From Haemaphysalis longicornis (taxonomy: Eukaryota > Arthropoda > Arachnida > Ixodida > Ixodidae), in NCBI GenBank assembly GCA_013339765.2, contig CM023454.1, forward strand, positions 149,277,309 to 149,341,308: DNA of 64,000 nucleotides, given 5' to 3'. Shown here piece by piece: positions 1 through 12,030 of this stretch. The translations under genes and the position numbers were made by a program. Every line of letters starts with the position of its first letter. Positions within the stretch are counted from its first letter, which is position 1. A model generated the notes under the pieces. It was not told where the DNA came from. It saw only the letters and a list, made by a program, of their open reading frames with translations, and searched no databases.

Positions 1-213
1 CTCGAAAACATTTCCAAGCTCATCAAACAACTTATTACTTGAAATGATAATAAAATATTAAAATAAGAGTCTCTAATGAGTTTCCCCCAAAATAGTGACA
101 TCGTTGTCAACTGACAGATTGGCTTCCGGAATAGTGGGTAGAACCGTTCCGGCTAAAAGACGCTTTGCTTTCTTTTCCCTTAGTTTTAAAACTAGCCTTT
201 TTTGTTGGGTGTA

Positions 214-412
214 GCCCGAAAGAACCCATTCCCGTTTGACCCCTTCCCGTTTGAACCCATTCCCGAAACGCCCTTCCCGCTTGACCCGTCCCATGTGCGC
301 CCGTTCCCGAAACGACCTTCCCGCTTGGGCGCTTCCTGTTTCAGCCCGTTCCCAAAACACCCTTCCCGTTACAACCCGCTCCCAAAGCGCCCTTCTCATT
401 TGAGACCGCATC
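214..412. repeat. Degenerate CCCGTTT/CCCGAAA minisatellite
   Basis: About a dozen imperfect units of 14-16 bp, most starting CCCG or CCCA and ending in CCCTT or CCCATT. Units of the form CCCGTTTGA alternate with CCCGAAACG, giving a higher-order period near 31 bp. Open frames across it on both strands are low-complexity by-products. No gene is seen in 1-213. Confidence 0.75.
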
Positions 413-1035
413 GTTCCAACCCATTTGTATTTCTGAAAATATGTTTTACCGTCTTCGAAACTGTTCTCCAAAATGTGCTTACAAGCAACGGGTCATGCAC
501 TGAAAACTTGTATGCAGGAAATTTTCCGGAATCGACCGATATTTCCGGCCGATAAAAGTTTCTGAATGCCTTAGGCCGATACTGCCCTTTTGACACAAAA
601 TTTGTAGCGGCGAAAGTGTACTAGAAAGATACCCAATATCTTGAGTAATGCACGCATTGGATTTTTCTGCAGTTGGTGTTCGTACGTGCGGCAGAAATTT
701 ATTTATTAGCCACTCGTATGCTCATTGTTTCGAGCGTAGCTTTGTCTTCGGGTTCGAGAGATCTATAGATCAAGGATGTCTGTAGGAGAGACTTTAAAAA
801 AAGGCAAAAACATGTGCATAAATCTGAGAATTGGCTACTAATGCCTTTCCTGCGTGAGTAATGGGCAGATTTTTTATTTATTTACCGATACTTTACGGCC
901 TGGTCGGGCTCATGCAGGAGTGAACATAAAACACATCAGCATTGGTTGGCGTAGTTTAAAAACGCCCAACACAAATAAGTAAAAGACATAAATATGTAAT
1001 AGACGCAAAGAGGTCCGAACGCAAAGGGGTCCGAA
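413..1035. other. Intergenic or intronic DNA, nothing recognised
   Basis: No plausible coding exon, RNA gene or complete repeat recognised. A short T/TTTA-rich stretch near 872-890 followed by a GC-containing segment resembles the reversed 3' end of a decayed LINE, but too little remains to classify. Confidence 0.4.
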
Positions 1036-1092
1036 CAACGATATACATTCGTAATGTGTAACGATATACATTCGTAACGATATACATTCGTA
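1036..1092. repeat. Three-copy tandem repeat (ACGATATACATTCGTA)
   Basis: Three copies of ACGATATACATTCGTA; the first two are separated by ATGTGTA-like spacer and the last two are directly adjacent. Each unit is itself partly self-complementary. Confidence 0.85.
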
Positions 1093-1368
1093 AAAATGCC
1101 GCCACCAGGCTGCCAAAAAAGTAATTTCTCTCTGTTCCCTTGAAGTGATATGGAAAGGTGACGGCGATGAATCCGCCAGTGCGACGTGCAAAGTAAACAA
1201 CGCCGATCGACTCCTGGCCTAAACGTTGTTTTGCTGCGTTGTGTGAATGCGGTTTGCACTCGGCGATCTTGTCTCTGTGCACGTCTTCTGCAAGGAAGTG
1301 TGACAGCCGGTGCTCGGCGAAACACGCATATGCGTCGCGAACTAGAACAGCGGGCCAGCATACATGCG

Positions 1369-1380
1369 AGAGGAGAGAGA

Positions 1381-1413
<33 letters not shown>

Positions 1414-1427
1414 GAGAAGAGAGAGAG

Positions 1428-1486
<59 letters not shown>
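1369..1486. repeat. (GA)n microsatellite
   Basis: Almost pure GA/AG dinucleotide tract of about 118 bp with occasional TGA, AAGA and TAGA interruptions. Long serine/leucine or arginine/glutamate frames through it are artefacts. Confidence 0.97.
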
Positions 1487-2093
1487 CCCCGCGATCTTCT
1501 CTGCATGCTGCGGATGATGAGGCCGAGTAACGGTTGACACCAACCTACGGGGAATGCACAAGCAACCGCCGCCGGCTGAACGAGTGGGCCATATATGTCC
1601 CCCTGGTGCTGTGAAGGTTCAAAGGCAACAAAACAGCGCAAAGGACGGGATAAGGGAGTTGTTCTTTTTTGTCACGTCCTTCGCGCTTCGCGCTGCAAGT
1701 ATCCTAGAATCCTGCAAAGTTTCGTGACGGAGCTTGCAACATAGAGCTAAAGTTGTCCATTTGCCCCTATCCGTAGGGCCGGAAAGGGGTAGCTGCTGCA
1801 CAACCGAACGACAGTAAATGAAACGCTCGTTGAGCTTTGTCCTATTTTGCTGTTGTTATAATTGAATTCATGGATTAGAATCGGCAGTGGGTTCCAAGTC
1901 CTCGAGACTTTGTATTCGATCCTACGTTCCACGAGAGCTGTAGCATAGCGTTACCGTATTTACGTTACCGTTTACCGTGTTTGCGGGAGTCGAATGCGCA
2001 TGGGGGAGAGTTTCAGGTACGGTAACTTTCCGGCACATGCTTTACCGTCGCCAGCGAACTTCCTGGGCAGACGAAGTGTAAACTCGCGTTTTA

Positions 2094-2340
2094 CCCGCCG
2101 CGGTGGCTCAGTGGCTAAGGCGTTGCGCTGCTAAGCACGAGGTCGCGGGTTCGATTCCCGGCCGCGGCGGCCGCTTTTCTGATGGAGGCGAAAATCAAAA
2201 ACTCCCGTGTGTACGAGATTCCGGCGTATGTTAAAGATACCCAGGTGGTTAAAATTTACACGGAGCCCTCCACTACGGCGCGCCTCATCCGCTGCTTTGC
2301 GTCGGCGCGTTAAACCCTACAATCAATCAAATCAATCAAC
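2094..2340 (+). mobile_element. tRNA-derived SINE (Ruka-like), + strand
   Basis: The 5' end is tRNA-like: box A reads TGGCTCAGTGGCTAAGGC (from about 2104) and box B reads GGTTCGATTCC (from about 2148), with CCGCCGCGG and CCGCGGCGG flanks that can pair as an acceptor-like stem. A tRNA-unrelated body follows and it ends in an AATC-rich tail at about 2322-2340. This is the architecture of the tRNA-derived SINE known from ixodid ticks (Ruka). A second copy lies on the minus strand at 7652-7965. The family name is from memory; the structure is seen directly. Confidence 0.88.
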
Positions 2341-4435
2341 CTGGCGCCTTGATTACAGGAAATGCAGTGGGCTAGGTGCATGATGCTTGGTACAGCCGTT
2401 AATTCTTTGAGGGTCACGGCGTTACATGTACGGCATCGGCAAACACTGTCAAAATGGTCAATGACGTACATCTACGGCATTGCTTGTACCTTTAAAAACG
2501 CGCCTTTTTCGCCAACTGCGCCACTTGCTTGGTATGCGTGCCTTTTTCGCCACTTGCTTGGCATGTGCTGCCAGACTTCAGAAATGCGTCAAATTTTTTT
2601 CTTGCGCCGATGGCTCTTCTTTTTATTTTTTTATGATTTACTTCAGCGGCGCGCCGGCTCTCGCTTGCGCATCCGCTAACGAGGGGACGCGCTGGGTATC
2701 ACCCACCGGGCACCCGGCCGCCTCTCGCTTCTTGCACCTGCCACAGACCAAGGTCGCCTGCGAAACTGATGAGGCTCTTCTCTCCTGTTTTGTATTTTAT
2801 AGGCGGTGCGCCGTCTATCGCTCCCGCATCCGGCCGCGCGCGCGCAGCGGCTGGTTTCGGTATCGTCCTGCGGGCGCCTTCACGCTTTTTGCGCCCACGA
2901 AACTGATGTCTATCTGATTTTGATTCACTCAAAAGGTGCCGGTTGACACTCTCTTGCTTTTTTTTTAGACTTTTTCTTGTGTTACTCATAAATAAACCAC
3001 ATATATGAAACAACACAAATAATTTTTTTTCACTTTAGGTCACCCTAAAAAAGTTAGAATAAGATTTTCTCGAAATAGATTCATCTGAAGAATTTAAATC
3101 AGCAATAAAAAAATCGACCCTGGGGGATCGCATTTGGCGAAAACATTCCACCCTGAAAGGGTTAAAAGTAATTTTAGTTGACGTTTTATTAAGTTTCTCT
3201 CGTTAAATAAAGTTCAGGAGCACGACAAACCACTGTTTTTCTCAGATGGGCGAGCGAAGTCGCAGCCCCTAATCTGGCTACTCCTCGACGCCTCAAATAG
3301 TTTGGAAAGCTTTCTGGGCTTGCAGAGTGCTTTTAGGCTTCCAAACTTGTGCTGGGTCAGGTAGTGTACTGCAACATATTTCGCTGACTTCTTGCCTAAA
3401 TGCTTAGCGCGGGCGCAAATTCTAGTTTACTTTGATTTCAATTCTGCTTAGTAGATGGCGGCCCCAACATGTTTTTTTTCTAATGCTCTACCGTTGATGG
3501 GATAACGAGAGCGCTTCCGCTACACAAAACAAACGTTAGCTTCGTACTGTTACATGCATGGAGTGTAACATTCGCTTCAAAGACCGATATGTATCACCAA
3601 TGTTGTCCAGTTAGCAGTCCTGCAAGTGTACTGACATGAATGGAGTAGCCCGCAGAAAAACATCGCGCAACGTCTCGTATAATTTCAAACAAAACCTGCT
3701 GCTTTGTGAATTGAAAATCTTAAATTACGTTTTCTTTTGAAGTAAAACATCTAGATCTTGAGAAAGTTGTGCCCGCAAGCATGCTGTACGAGCGTTTCTA
3801 TTCTGGCCGTCACGCCCGTATGGCCTTTATTTCTTTTTCCATACGCTACTTTAGACGGATAAATCCGTCATGCTTTCACCTCCACTCGGTGGCATAATTG
3901 CGCTACAGTAAAAGGGGCGCCTTCGTCCGCAGAACAAAATCCCAGCCGGCAACGTTGGGCGTTCGTACGTAGCAGTGTTGCCCATATCTGCCCAAGGTGG
4001 CGCCATATTCTTTTGCAACGCATACTTTTGCTCAGCAGGCCTAAAGGCCGCTACTTCTGTAGCGACTATCTATGTGTTGGTTTCCCTGCACAGCGTTCGC
4101 GTACCAAGTCGCACCGACGAAACATTTGGAACCTTGCGGCAAAGCCTGCTTTCATGCGACTGTTGCAGTAGCTCTCAATCTGATGATCTAGGTATTCCGG
4201 AGAACACCGGAATCGGCTTTTATAAGGACAACTCCATGGTTACGGCGAGTTTCGTTTACTTGTCACAGTTAGTTCGCAATGTACAGGTTTCATTGGGCTC
4301 AGTTTTTGATTTTTTTCATCACTCTTTAATTTCGCACCACGCTTGTTAACTTGAACGAGCCATCGCTCTGCACGAAACGTTGGTGGCATTGCAATGGATG
4401 ACGCGGCTACAAAGGCAGTCGTTCCCTGCTCGCAG
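2341..4435. other. Noncoding region upstream of first visible exon
   Basis: AT-rich and GC-rich patches without a convincing exon. A 124-codon open frame at 3975-4349 (+) has no recognisable domain and no clear splice logic joining it to the protease exon, so I do not call it. The missing N-terminal exons of the protease homologue were not found here. Confidence 0.5.
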
Positions 4436-4690
4436 CGGAAGCCGATCCGGAGGCCTCAGGTGCCCATCGACGCCACGCTGCCGTTCCCGAGCATGGTCGC
4501 GGCGCAGCACTTCCCGGCGCAGCACTTCCCGGCGCCCTCGGTGGGCGTCTTGGGGCCCACGTTCCCGGGACCGCCAGGCAGCTCCTCGTACCCGACCTGC
4601 GGCGCCCGCAACGCCTTCGGCATCCACGGCCGCGTCAAGAACCTCCACTACCCGGAAAGCGGCGCCGACTTTGCCGAGTTCCCCTGGCAC
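4436..4690 (+). CDS. Serine protease homologue, exon 1 of 5 visible (linker and start of protease domain)
   Basis: An 85-codon internal exon. The acceptor is the CAG ending at 4435 (ctgctcgcag) and the donor is GTGAGT at 4691; both junctions are phase 0. It encodes a Pro-rich linker with a duplicated AQHFP pentapeptide (a 15-bp repeat near 4500), then CGARNAFGIHGR, an acidic stretch and FAEFPWH, which begins the trypsin-fold domain. The cysteine in CGAR is in the position used to tether the regulatory part to the catalytic domain in clip-type proteases. There is no canonical R-IVGG activation site: the segment reads GRVKNLHY, which fits a non-catalytic homologue. Signal peptide and clip domain are expected upstream and were not found. 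An ATG at 4397, in frame upstream of the acceptor, could be mistaken for a start; the upstream in-frame sequence looks intronic. Confidence 0.85.
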
Positions 4691-5069
4691 GTGAGTTCCT
4701 CGGACCCGTGTGGCTGCGGGCTAAGTTCAGCACATCGGATAGGGTAGCGGTACCCGCCAAGAGGAAGAAAAAACGAGGAAAGACGCCCACAGGGTGTAGC
4801 ATGACAGAAGTCGACTTAGGTGCCCCGGGCGATATTTCTGCACTTTGTTCTTGCTTCGGTGCTATCCCTCAGCTTTTTAGGCGCCACTTCCCGGGGCACC
4901 GCTTTCATTACAAGGAACCTTTCATGGTTCCACCACCATGATCAGAACACGTGTGGCGCGAATAGGTGCGCGTGTGCAGACGTATCGTCGGTGCCGTTGT
5001 CAGCATAGCGCGTGAACGCCGCCGATGACGTGATGGCTGACAGCAGCGTCGTTGCTCGCTTTCCCGCAG

Positions 5070-5173
5070 GCGGGCATCATGAAGAAGCTGGCGCCGCAGG
5101 AGAGCCTGTACGTGTGCGGGGCCGCCCTCGTCGCCAGCCAGTGGGTGGCCACTGCGGCGCACTGCCTGAAAAA
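5070..5173 (+). CDS. Serine protease homologue, exon 2 (catalytic His exon)
   Basis: A 104-nt exon between acceptor ttcccgcag (ending 5069) and donor GTAAGC (5174), entering in phase 0 and leaving in phase 2. The translation starts AGIMKK and ends with the active-site histidine block VATAAHCLK, preceded by YVCGAALVASQW, the standard first Cys pair of chymotrypsin-fold domains. Only 379 bp separate it from exon 1. It joins in phase with exon 3 at 21284, giving LKN-LRPQD, so the intervening ~16 kb of LINEs and duplicated DNA is intron. Confidence 0.9.
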
Positions 5174-6204
5174 GTAAGCGAGAGCAGCGCCGCGCGGGTT
5201 TCGCGGACCCCTCTCTTGAAGCCGCTCTCGGAGCGGGAAAAGCGTCTCTCAGCACGTACCTTTCGCTTGTTTAAGGACATGCGAGCTGATCGGTTTGAGG
5301 ATCGAGGAAGTACAAATAGGCAGGTTACTGTGGCTGTATGCGCTTAAAATGCGCTGAAACACCCAAAACATTACCTACCCAGCACCAGAACTGCGGTTAG
5401 CAAGCCATTGCGGCAATCGTATGAGCGCGACTTCTTGCATTCGTCCCGCTAAGCGCTCCCTCTGCGCGTTTAACGCGCCGCATGTAAACATAACGCATAA
5501 CGCTTCTTGTAATTCAGCCGTTCACCGACACACGAGATCGCAAGCATCCAATGCGGCCGTTAGAGAAGAACTAGTTGTTCTTAGCCCCCCTTTTTACCTT
5601 GCATCAAAACGCAAATCGCATGCAGTCGCGCAGCTCAGCGCAGGCGGCACGAAAAGCGGATACGGCGCATCGGCGAGAGCGAGAAGATGCCACTGCTCGC
5701 TATCTACTGCGAGCTGGAAGTAAAGCAGTCGTAAACGATTAAAAATGACCGATAGATGACGCAAAGAAAAGTTGGTGAAGAAGGTACTAAGGATCACTAT
5801 CGCTGGGGGCTTACATCAAGGGGTTTTCTCTATGGCTGACGTATATATAGGGTAACATTACAGAGCCCGCAAGCGGCAGCGGGCACAAATTGCGACATGC
5901 CCTTCGCTGAAAACATGATCAACGCACAATACACGCAATAGACAACAGCGCAAGCATAATACACGTATACATACACATCGCACAGCACGTATACACTATT
6001 CACATGTCCGCGTTATCACAAAGCGCAACTAAAGCTTAAGCGGCTACAAATTATTTATAACACTGATTGCAGAGCGTGCAAGTAGGAACAATGAGCTTGT
6101 CGTTTGTTTCGAATAACCCGGAGCCAAACATGAGCCTCAGCTCTGTTTGGTTTTCATGGTTGAAAGCAACAGTGCGAAAGTAACAACGAGGAATACAGAA
6201 GAAA
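5174..6204. other. Intron 2, proximal part
   Basis: Nothing recognised beyond the splice donor. Short open frames are not supported by homology or splice signals. Confidence 0.45.
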
Positions 6205-6301
6205 TTCACAAGACGGGCGCTGGTCTTGTGAAGTTCGTCTGTGCCTCTAGTCGTTTATTGCGATGCTACTTTCCATCATGATCGCGTACCAACTCGCCCA
6301 A
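6205..6301 (+). repeat. Possible PLE terminus: hairpin plus TACCAACTCGCCCAA
   Basis: A perfect 10-bp inverted repeat (TTCACAAGAC / GTCTTGTGAA) with an 8-nt loop at 6205-6232 is followed 54 bp later by TACCAACTCGCCCAA. The same motif occurs near 25712 and 26388 and, in variant or reversed form, inside the foldbacks at 48531 and 54593. I read it as the terminal tag of a Penelope-like element family; that assignment is inference. Confidence 0.4.
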
Positions 6302-7651
6302 CTTTCCATTTTGTATTTTGTTGTTTCGTGAAATGTAACTCCTGCAATTGCAACCTTTTATTGGTTTCAGGTTTTGTAAGAAGCAGTAGAATAGCTCAAG
6401 GAAGAGAAAAATAACGTGTAAATAAACAGTACGGCGCATTTGTTTTAGTAATGACTACACCCACTGCCTTGCCTTCACTTTTTCAACGAAGAGCGCACCG
6501 CTGGTCTTGCGACCATTCAGAGACGCCAGCCGGAATGCTACTGCATGGGTCATTTTGTTGTTGGTAACTGACAGTGCATCAATATGCTGCGGTCCGTGCT
6601 CGTTGGTGAAGAAAGGGGCAGTTTAGCATCATCGCTACGCACTTTTACCCTTGGGCGCGAGTAGTCCACAAATGCGGTGGCAACGTTGAACGGGGCGCAG
6701 GCGAGTCGCATTCAGCAAGCATGCATCAGCTACCGCAGATTGTGCGCGAAACACACGGCTGGAGAACCGTGCGTTTGCGTGGCGAGAACATGGTGATAAA
6801 AAAAGGACAAGGAAGGGGCGATGTTTCGCAGAGGCATCGTGTACGCCCGATCGGCAACGAGGAATGGTTTCGTTAGCGCGGCCGGAGCGCCCGCAGATCG
6901 CGGGCGACAGGGGCGAATGTACGAGGCGTTTTTTTTTTTTTTCGAGAAAAGCCAGATCCAGAAACCGAAGCTGAGTCGGATAAAGCTGCAGTGGCAAGAA
7001 AAACTCAGCAACTTTCCCCTAAAAAAGGGGCGCCTACAAAATAGTTGAGATAACGCCCCGAAAACGCAACGCAGATCATAGTTCGATCAAAAATAAGCCA
7101 GATCCTTCTGTTTATGAATCAAAATGAGGTAAATGCATTTTCCCAATGGGAATTTGCTTTCGGCTCGAGTATTCAGACTGTTTCGTGGGTGTTTTCGAAA
7201 GTTTTTTTGCGTTTCGGAGCAGCTTTACTATGAATTCAGATGGCAATTAGGAGATTGGCTAAAGATCTGTCCCCAGGTGTCAACGACCAAGTGAACGGAA
7301 TGAAACAGAGGAGTGAAACAATGATTTCATTTCGTCTCGTTCCTACGAAATAACTCTGGTTATATTTTTTTACTCTCATATTTACCATTTCAGTACTTAA
7401 ATAAACAACCCGGCTTACAAGCCCTGGAAAATTTTTTTCCGCCACCGCCGCCGGTCTGGGAGGGGAGTGGCTCGGGCTCATTCGAGTGGAGCTCTTTTCG
7501 CTTTTCGCCTAAGCCAACCCGCATCTTTATGATGTAAATAAAGAACTTGAACTTGAACTTGAGTACGAACCACTTCATCAATGTGAAGTATAAGACATGA
7601 GCAGCATTTTTGTGGGGCGTTTTGGAAATTCTTTGCAAAGCAATGTAGATT
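6302..7651. other. Intron 2, unclassified
   Basis: No coding domain found. At about 7534-7561 the sequence AATAAAGAA followed by CTTGAA repeats resembles the 3' end of a non-LTR element; the element body is not recognisable. Confidence 0.4.
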
Positions 7652-7965
7652 CATTGATTGATCGATTGATCTATTTGATTGATCGATTCATCTATTTGAT
7701 TGATTGATTGATCTATTTGATTGATTGATTTATTGATTGATTGTAGGGTTTAACACGCCGACACAACGCAGGCGATAAGGCGCGCCGTAGTTGAGCGCTC
7801 CGGATTAATTTTGACCACCTGGGGATCTTTAACGTGCGCCGAAATCTCGTACACACGGGCGTTTTTGCTTTTCGCCTCCACCAGAAAAGCGGCGCCGCGG
7901 CCGGGAATCGAACCCGCGACCTCGTACTCAGCAGCGCCTTAGCCACTGAGCCACCGCGGCGGGTT
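7652..7965 (-). mobile_element. tRNA-derived SINE (Ruka-like), minus strand
   Basis: Reverse-oriented copy of the SINE at 2094-2340. Reading down the minus strand from 7965: CCCGCCGCGGTGGC, box A TGGCTCAGTGGCTAAGGC, box B GGTTCGATTCC, the CTGGTGGAGGCGAAAA body motif, a TTAAACCCTAC end and a long AATCAATC tail. On the + strand the tail reads as imperfect TTGATTGA and TTGATCGA from 7652 to about 7744, unusually long and interrupted by CTATT units. Confidence 0.88.
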
Positions 7966-8555
7966 AATCTTCGGTCGACCGTACTGCCCAATGTTCCTAA
8001 TTTATTTGGGGCCGAGATCACCACGTCGACAGCATGTACCAGCTGAGTTGCTGTTTGTACAAGTTCGTACATAACTGCAAGAATTCAAAAGCGCTGCACA
8101 AATACGGGGGACCGAAACACTAAAAGACTCTCCGTGGACACCGTGCATCTGCTCGCATTTCGGCCCCACGCCCTGTGCAGCGCTTCACATCCTTGTAAGC
8201 GCTGCACAAAGCGCGAAAAAACGCATGACATGCCGTTTCACTGCCCCACTTGGTCATTACCCGAGAACGATGGGCCAAAATCTCACATGACGGACGCAAG
8301 CGCCGCCGCTCAGGCCAAGAGTGCTTTCTGCTCTTGCCACCTGGCAGCGCAACCATGCACGTACCTTGCGAATAATGAAAAAAATACCCTAATGAACCGT
8401 TTGATGAGCAGCGAAGAGAGAGAGTATTGAGCTGCAAAGGTAGGAGTGGATCCTTAGTGGACCGCGCCGTCGTTGCCCGGGTCGCAAGGAGTGCTTGGTT
8501 CTCCAAATGCCGCTAGAGGGCATTTGGAAGGGGTGGTAGGTACAGCTACATAAAT

Positions 8556-9407
8556 ATGCAGGGAGGCACAAAGCCTGATAAGTGGGTGCAAATTCAAAAG
8601 CTGCTTGAACGGGAAGGAATAGACGTGTACGCTTTAGCCGAGACTTACCTCCGAGACCTAGAAGCCCCACCTGTCATAGACAATTATGTCTGGGAAGGTT
8701 GCAACAGGACCACAGGAATAAAGAAAGGGGGAGGTGTTGGCATGCTCATTAAACAAGGGACCGACTGGCAGAGAGTGCATGAAAGCTGTAAAGAGCATCT
8801 ATGGGTTAGAGGCACCATAGAGGGGAAAAATACATGGTTAGGAGTAGTGTATCTGTGGACCGGAAGTAGTGCTAGGGAGGAAAATGAGGAAATGGTAAAC
8901 TGTTTGCGAAGAGATATAAACGAGTTCAAAGATTCGGGCGAAATAATCATAGTTGGAGATATGAATGCCCATATAGAAGGTTTGGATGGATACACAGACC
9001 ACAACGGTCCTCTAGTGATAGATCTATGTCAGGCAAACAGACTTGTAATAGTAAACACGGAAAGCAAGTGTGACGGACAAATAACGTGGGAAAGCGGTAA
9101 CAGACAGTCCAGCATAGACTACAGTTTAGTATCCGAGACAGTATACGGAAGGCTGCGGGAAATGAGGATAGGTGAAAATGGAACAGACAGCTTAGGAAGC
9201 GACCACAAGCGGCTTAGCTTGCACTTTCGAGGCGCAACCCGGACAAATGTAGAAATAGGTTCAATAGGAGGAACTAATTTGAACAATGAGCAGTTAAAGA
9301 TCCTCGCTGATATATTGGAAGATGAAATCAATAAATACCCAAACAAAAATTGGGATTACGCAACGAAACCGATGGAAAGGGAAGAGAAAGCCGAGAAGCT
9401 GGTGTAA
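8556..9407 (+). pseudogene. LINE ORF2, AP-like endonuclease domain
   Basis: 283 open codons of an exonuclease/endonuclease/phosphatase-fold domain that would nick the target DNA for retrotransposition. Visible motifs are ALAETYL (catalytic Glu region), GGGVGMLI, VGDMNAH, SSIDYSLVS and GSDHKRL (catalytic His). The 5' strand-start of the domain is truncated, and a frameshift near 9330-9400 moves the reading frame into 9322-9669, which carries the basic, Lys/Glu-rich linker (WNKEI-type segment). Homologous segments in the next LINE are at 12825-13979. Confidence 0.85.
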
Positions 9408-9724
9408 TAAGGAAATAAAAGGGGCTATTGACCAGCGAAGAAAGGCGTCGAGAGAACATAAGGAAGGAAAAAGAACTGGTATGGAGCCGGAGGTAGTGAA
9501 GGAGAAATGGGATATCTACCTTGTGAAAAAACTAGAAGTGCAGAAAATGGTACAGGCAAAGATCAAGCAGAAAAGCGAACAACAGATGGCAGAAATACGG
9601 AAGAAGGAAAAAAAGCGCATCCAAGAAGTTTTGGAACCATGTAAAACGACTAAGCTCAAAAAAAGATAACCATCAAAAATTCCTGATTGATGAGGAGGGG
9701 AAACATTTAAAAGGAGAGCACGCG

Positions 9725-10926
9725 TTGGCGTATATTCATCGAGTGATTAGTGAGAAGTTTAGGGCAATAGTGGTAGGGAAACCTGCACCGATAGCACCTG
9801 CACCGATAGCATCAGAAAGGGAAATAAGTTTGAGCAACCTTGATTGGAAAAAAGCAGAGCAAAAGGTTTCCCCCACGACAGCAGTGGGCCCGGACGGAAT
9901 ACCAATGCAACTGATAAACCTGCTTGGACCTAAAAGTAAGGAATCGTTTATGAGGTTAATAAATAAGGTGATAGAAACAAAACAAATACCAGAGGACTGG
10001 CTAGAAAGTAGGATGAATTTAATATATAAAGGCAGAGGAGACAAAGCGAGAATTGATTCATACAGACCACTCACAGTAACGTCAGTGGCGTATAGATTCG
10101 TATTGCAGGCGATAAAATCAGAAATTCACGCAGGGATGGAAGAAAATGAAATACTTGGGGAACTGCAGAATGGATTTAGACAAGACAGGCGACTGGATGA
10201 CAATCTGTTCGTGATAACGCAATGCATTGAAATTGCGGAAGCACAGAAGAGACCACTCTGGATTACGTTCCTAGACATTAAAGGGGCATATGACAACGTA
10301 AACAGAGAACGGCTGTGGAGAATGGTGGAACTCCAGGGATTAGATGACGAGTTAGTACAGTTCCTTATAGCAATCTATAAAGACAATAGAGTGCACCTTA
10401 CATGGGAAGGACAGAAATGCGCCCAGCAGGTCAACATCCATCGGGGACTGAAACAGGGATGCCCTTTGAGCCCAATACTGTCCATGCTTTACATGGCAGG
10501 GTTAGGAAAGAAACTGGAAGAAAGTCAAGTAGGGTTTAGCCTAACCCTAATGCTGCAAGGCGAAGTGGTACAACAGCATATTCCAGGAATGTTATACGCA
10601 GACGACATTGTTCTTTTAGCTCATAACCAAATCGATATGCAGCGGCTAATAAATATTAGCGATCAGGAAGCCACCGACCTCGGGATTAAATTTCAGTGCA
10701 GAAAAAATCAGGAATAATGGTTTTCAATGACGCTACCACTGACGTAGTGTCTATCCAGCAAGGCGAATTACCTAGAGTAAAGGAATATAAATATTTGGAA
10801 GTGTGGAGAAACGAAGGCGATAACTACTTAAGAACTCAAGTGGAGCAACTTAAGGTTAAGGGAAAGCGAAACGCAGCTATAATGAAGCATAGAGCTCTGT
10901 GGGGGTATAACAAATATGAAGTGTAA
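9725..10926 (+). pseudogene. LINE ORF2, reverse transcriptase domain
   Basis: The RT palm is largely open from 9725 to 10717: GPDGIP, SYRPLTVTS, QNGFRQDRR, FLDIKGAYDNV (motif A), RGLKQGCPLSP (motif B) and YADDIVLLA (motif C with intact catalytic Asp pair). A frameshift at about 10700 continues into 10696-10926 (KEYKYLEVW, thumb region), and further stops follow to about 11700. A 15-bp tandem duplication lies at about 9784-9813. The element cannot make a full-length protein, though the catalytic residues survive. Confidence 0.88.
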
Positions 10927-12030
10927 GAGGAATGTGGAAAGGAGTAATGGTTCCGGATCTGACGTTTGCGAATGTTGTACTCTGCTTAAAATCAGACGTT
11001 CTATCAGGCCTTGAAGTAAACCAGAGAACGGTAGGACGTTTGGCCTTAGGCGCGCATGAAAAAAACAACTAACGAAGCAGTTCAGGGAGATATGGGCTGG
11101 GCGTCGTTTGAAGTTAGAGAAGCACCGAGTAAAATTTGCTTTGAGATGAGGTTGAGGGCAATGGATCAACGAAGCTGGGCAGATAAGGTTTTTAGGTACC
11201 TATACTTGAAAAGCGTGGACACGCAGTGGTAATAAAGACTAACGATGAAATACGGAAAGAACAGTGGAGAATCCAAAACAGCCAAGGTAACCAATAAAGA
11301 GGCAAGGCAGATGGAAACGAATAAATGGAGGGAAAAAATGGAAGCTAAAACGTCGTTAGAGATGTACAGGGGTGAGAAATTGAACATCAGAAAGGAAAAT
11401 TTCTACGATAATTTCCCAAGGCAGTGCTTTGCTTTTTGAGGCTAGAACAGGTTGCCTGCGAACTAAGAGTTTTATGGGGAAGTATTCCCAAAATGATGGG
11501 GTATACGTGGTCTGCGGAAAAGAAATAGAAACTTGGGGCACATAGTGTTAGAATGTGAGGGTATCCATCCAAATCTACATGAAGGGAATATTGGGCTTGC
11601 AGAAGCCCTAGGATTTAAGGGCATCACAGAGGAAGTTAACTTCAAGGCTGTAGAGTGGGCAAAAAGAAGATTAGAATGCTGGTGGACGAAAAGCAGATAG
11701 GAGAATATTTCCTACGACAGTTACCACCTGTAACAGAAAAAAAAGTATTTTGTGCCTAATAAGCTTTTTGTGCCTGCCCTAAGCAGCGCTAGGATTAAAC
11801 CAAGAGTGTAAAACATAGGTATATTAGTCCTTTTCGTAAGATGACATGTCATCACCCCGATACAAAGAGGAAACCAATAGAAATCATTATCATCATCATC
11901 ATCGTCGTCATTATCATCATCATCAGGTAACGCTGTCGTGGAAGAAGGGAAGGGGTCGCCGCCGGGCATGAGCTACTCATAGGCAATCAGTGCGAAAGCC
12001 TCGGCGGCAAAAACACCTGCGCAGCCAAAA

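Larger units (their letters stand above)
8535..11925 (+). mobile_element. Decayed non-LTR retrotransposon (LINE), copy 1, 5'-truncated, ATC tail
   Basis: Begins inside ORF2, at sequence equivalent to just before the ORF2 start of the LINE at 12825 (both share CTACATAAA.ATGC then GG). It runs through endonuclease, reverse transcriptase and 3' UTR and ends in an irregular ATC microsatellite at 11884-11925. The next LINE begins immediately after this tail, so the two sit head to tail. Confidence 0.85.

Noticed and set aside
202..555. 117-codon proline/phenylalanine-rich frame
   Set aside because: Low-complexity translation of the CCCGTTT/CCCGAAA minisatellite; frames are open on both strands for the same reason.
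956..1641. Long minus-strand frames with Ser/Leu repeats
   Set aside because: They are produced by the GA microsatellite at 1369-1486.
2094..2175. Possible genuine tRNA gene
   Set aside because: The tRNA-like part continues into a SINE body and AATC tail, and the same arrangement recurs at 7652-7965.
3975..4349. 124-codon frame just upstream of the first protease exon
   Set aside because: No clip-domain cysteine pattern, no signal peptide and no donor consistent with joining at 4436.
11884..11925. CRISPR-like or regulatory array of CATCAT
   Set aside because: It is the 3' microsatellite tail of a LINE.
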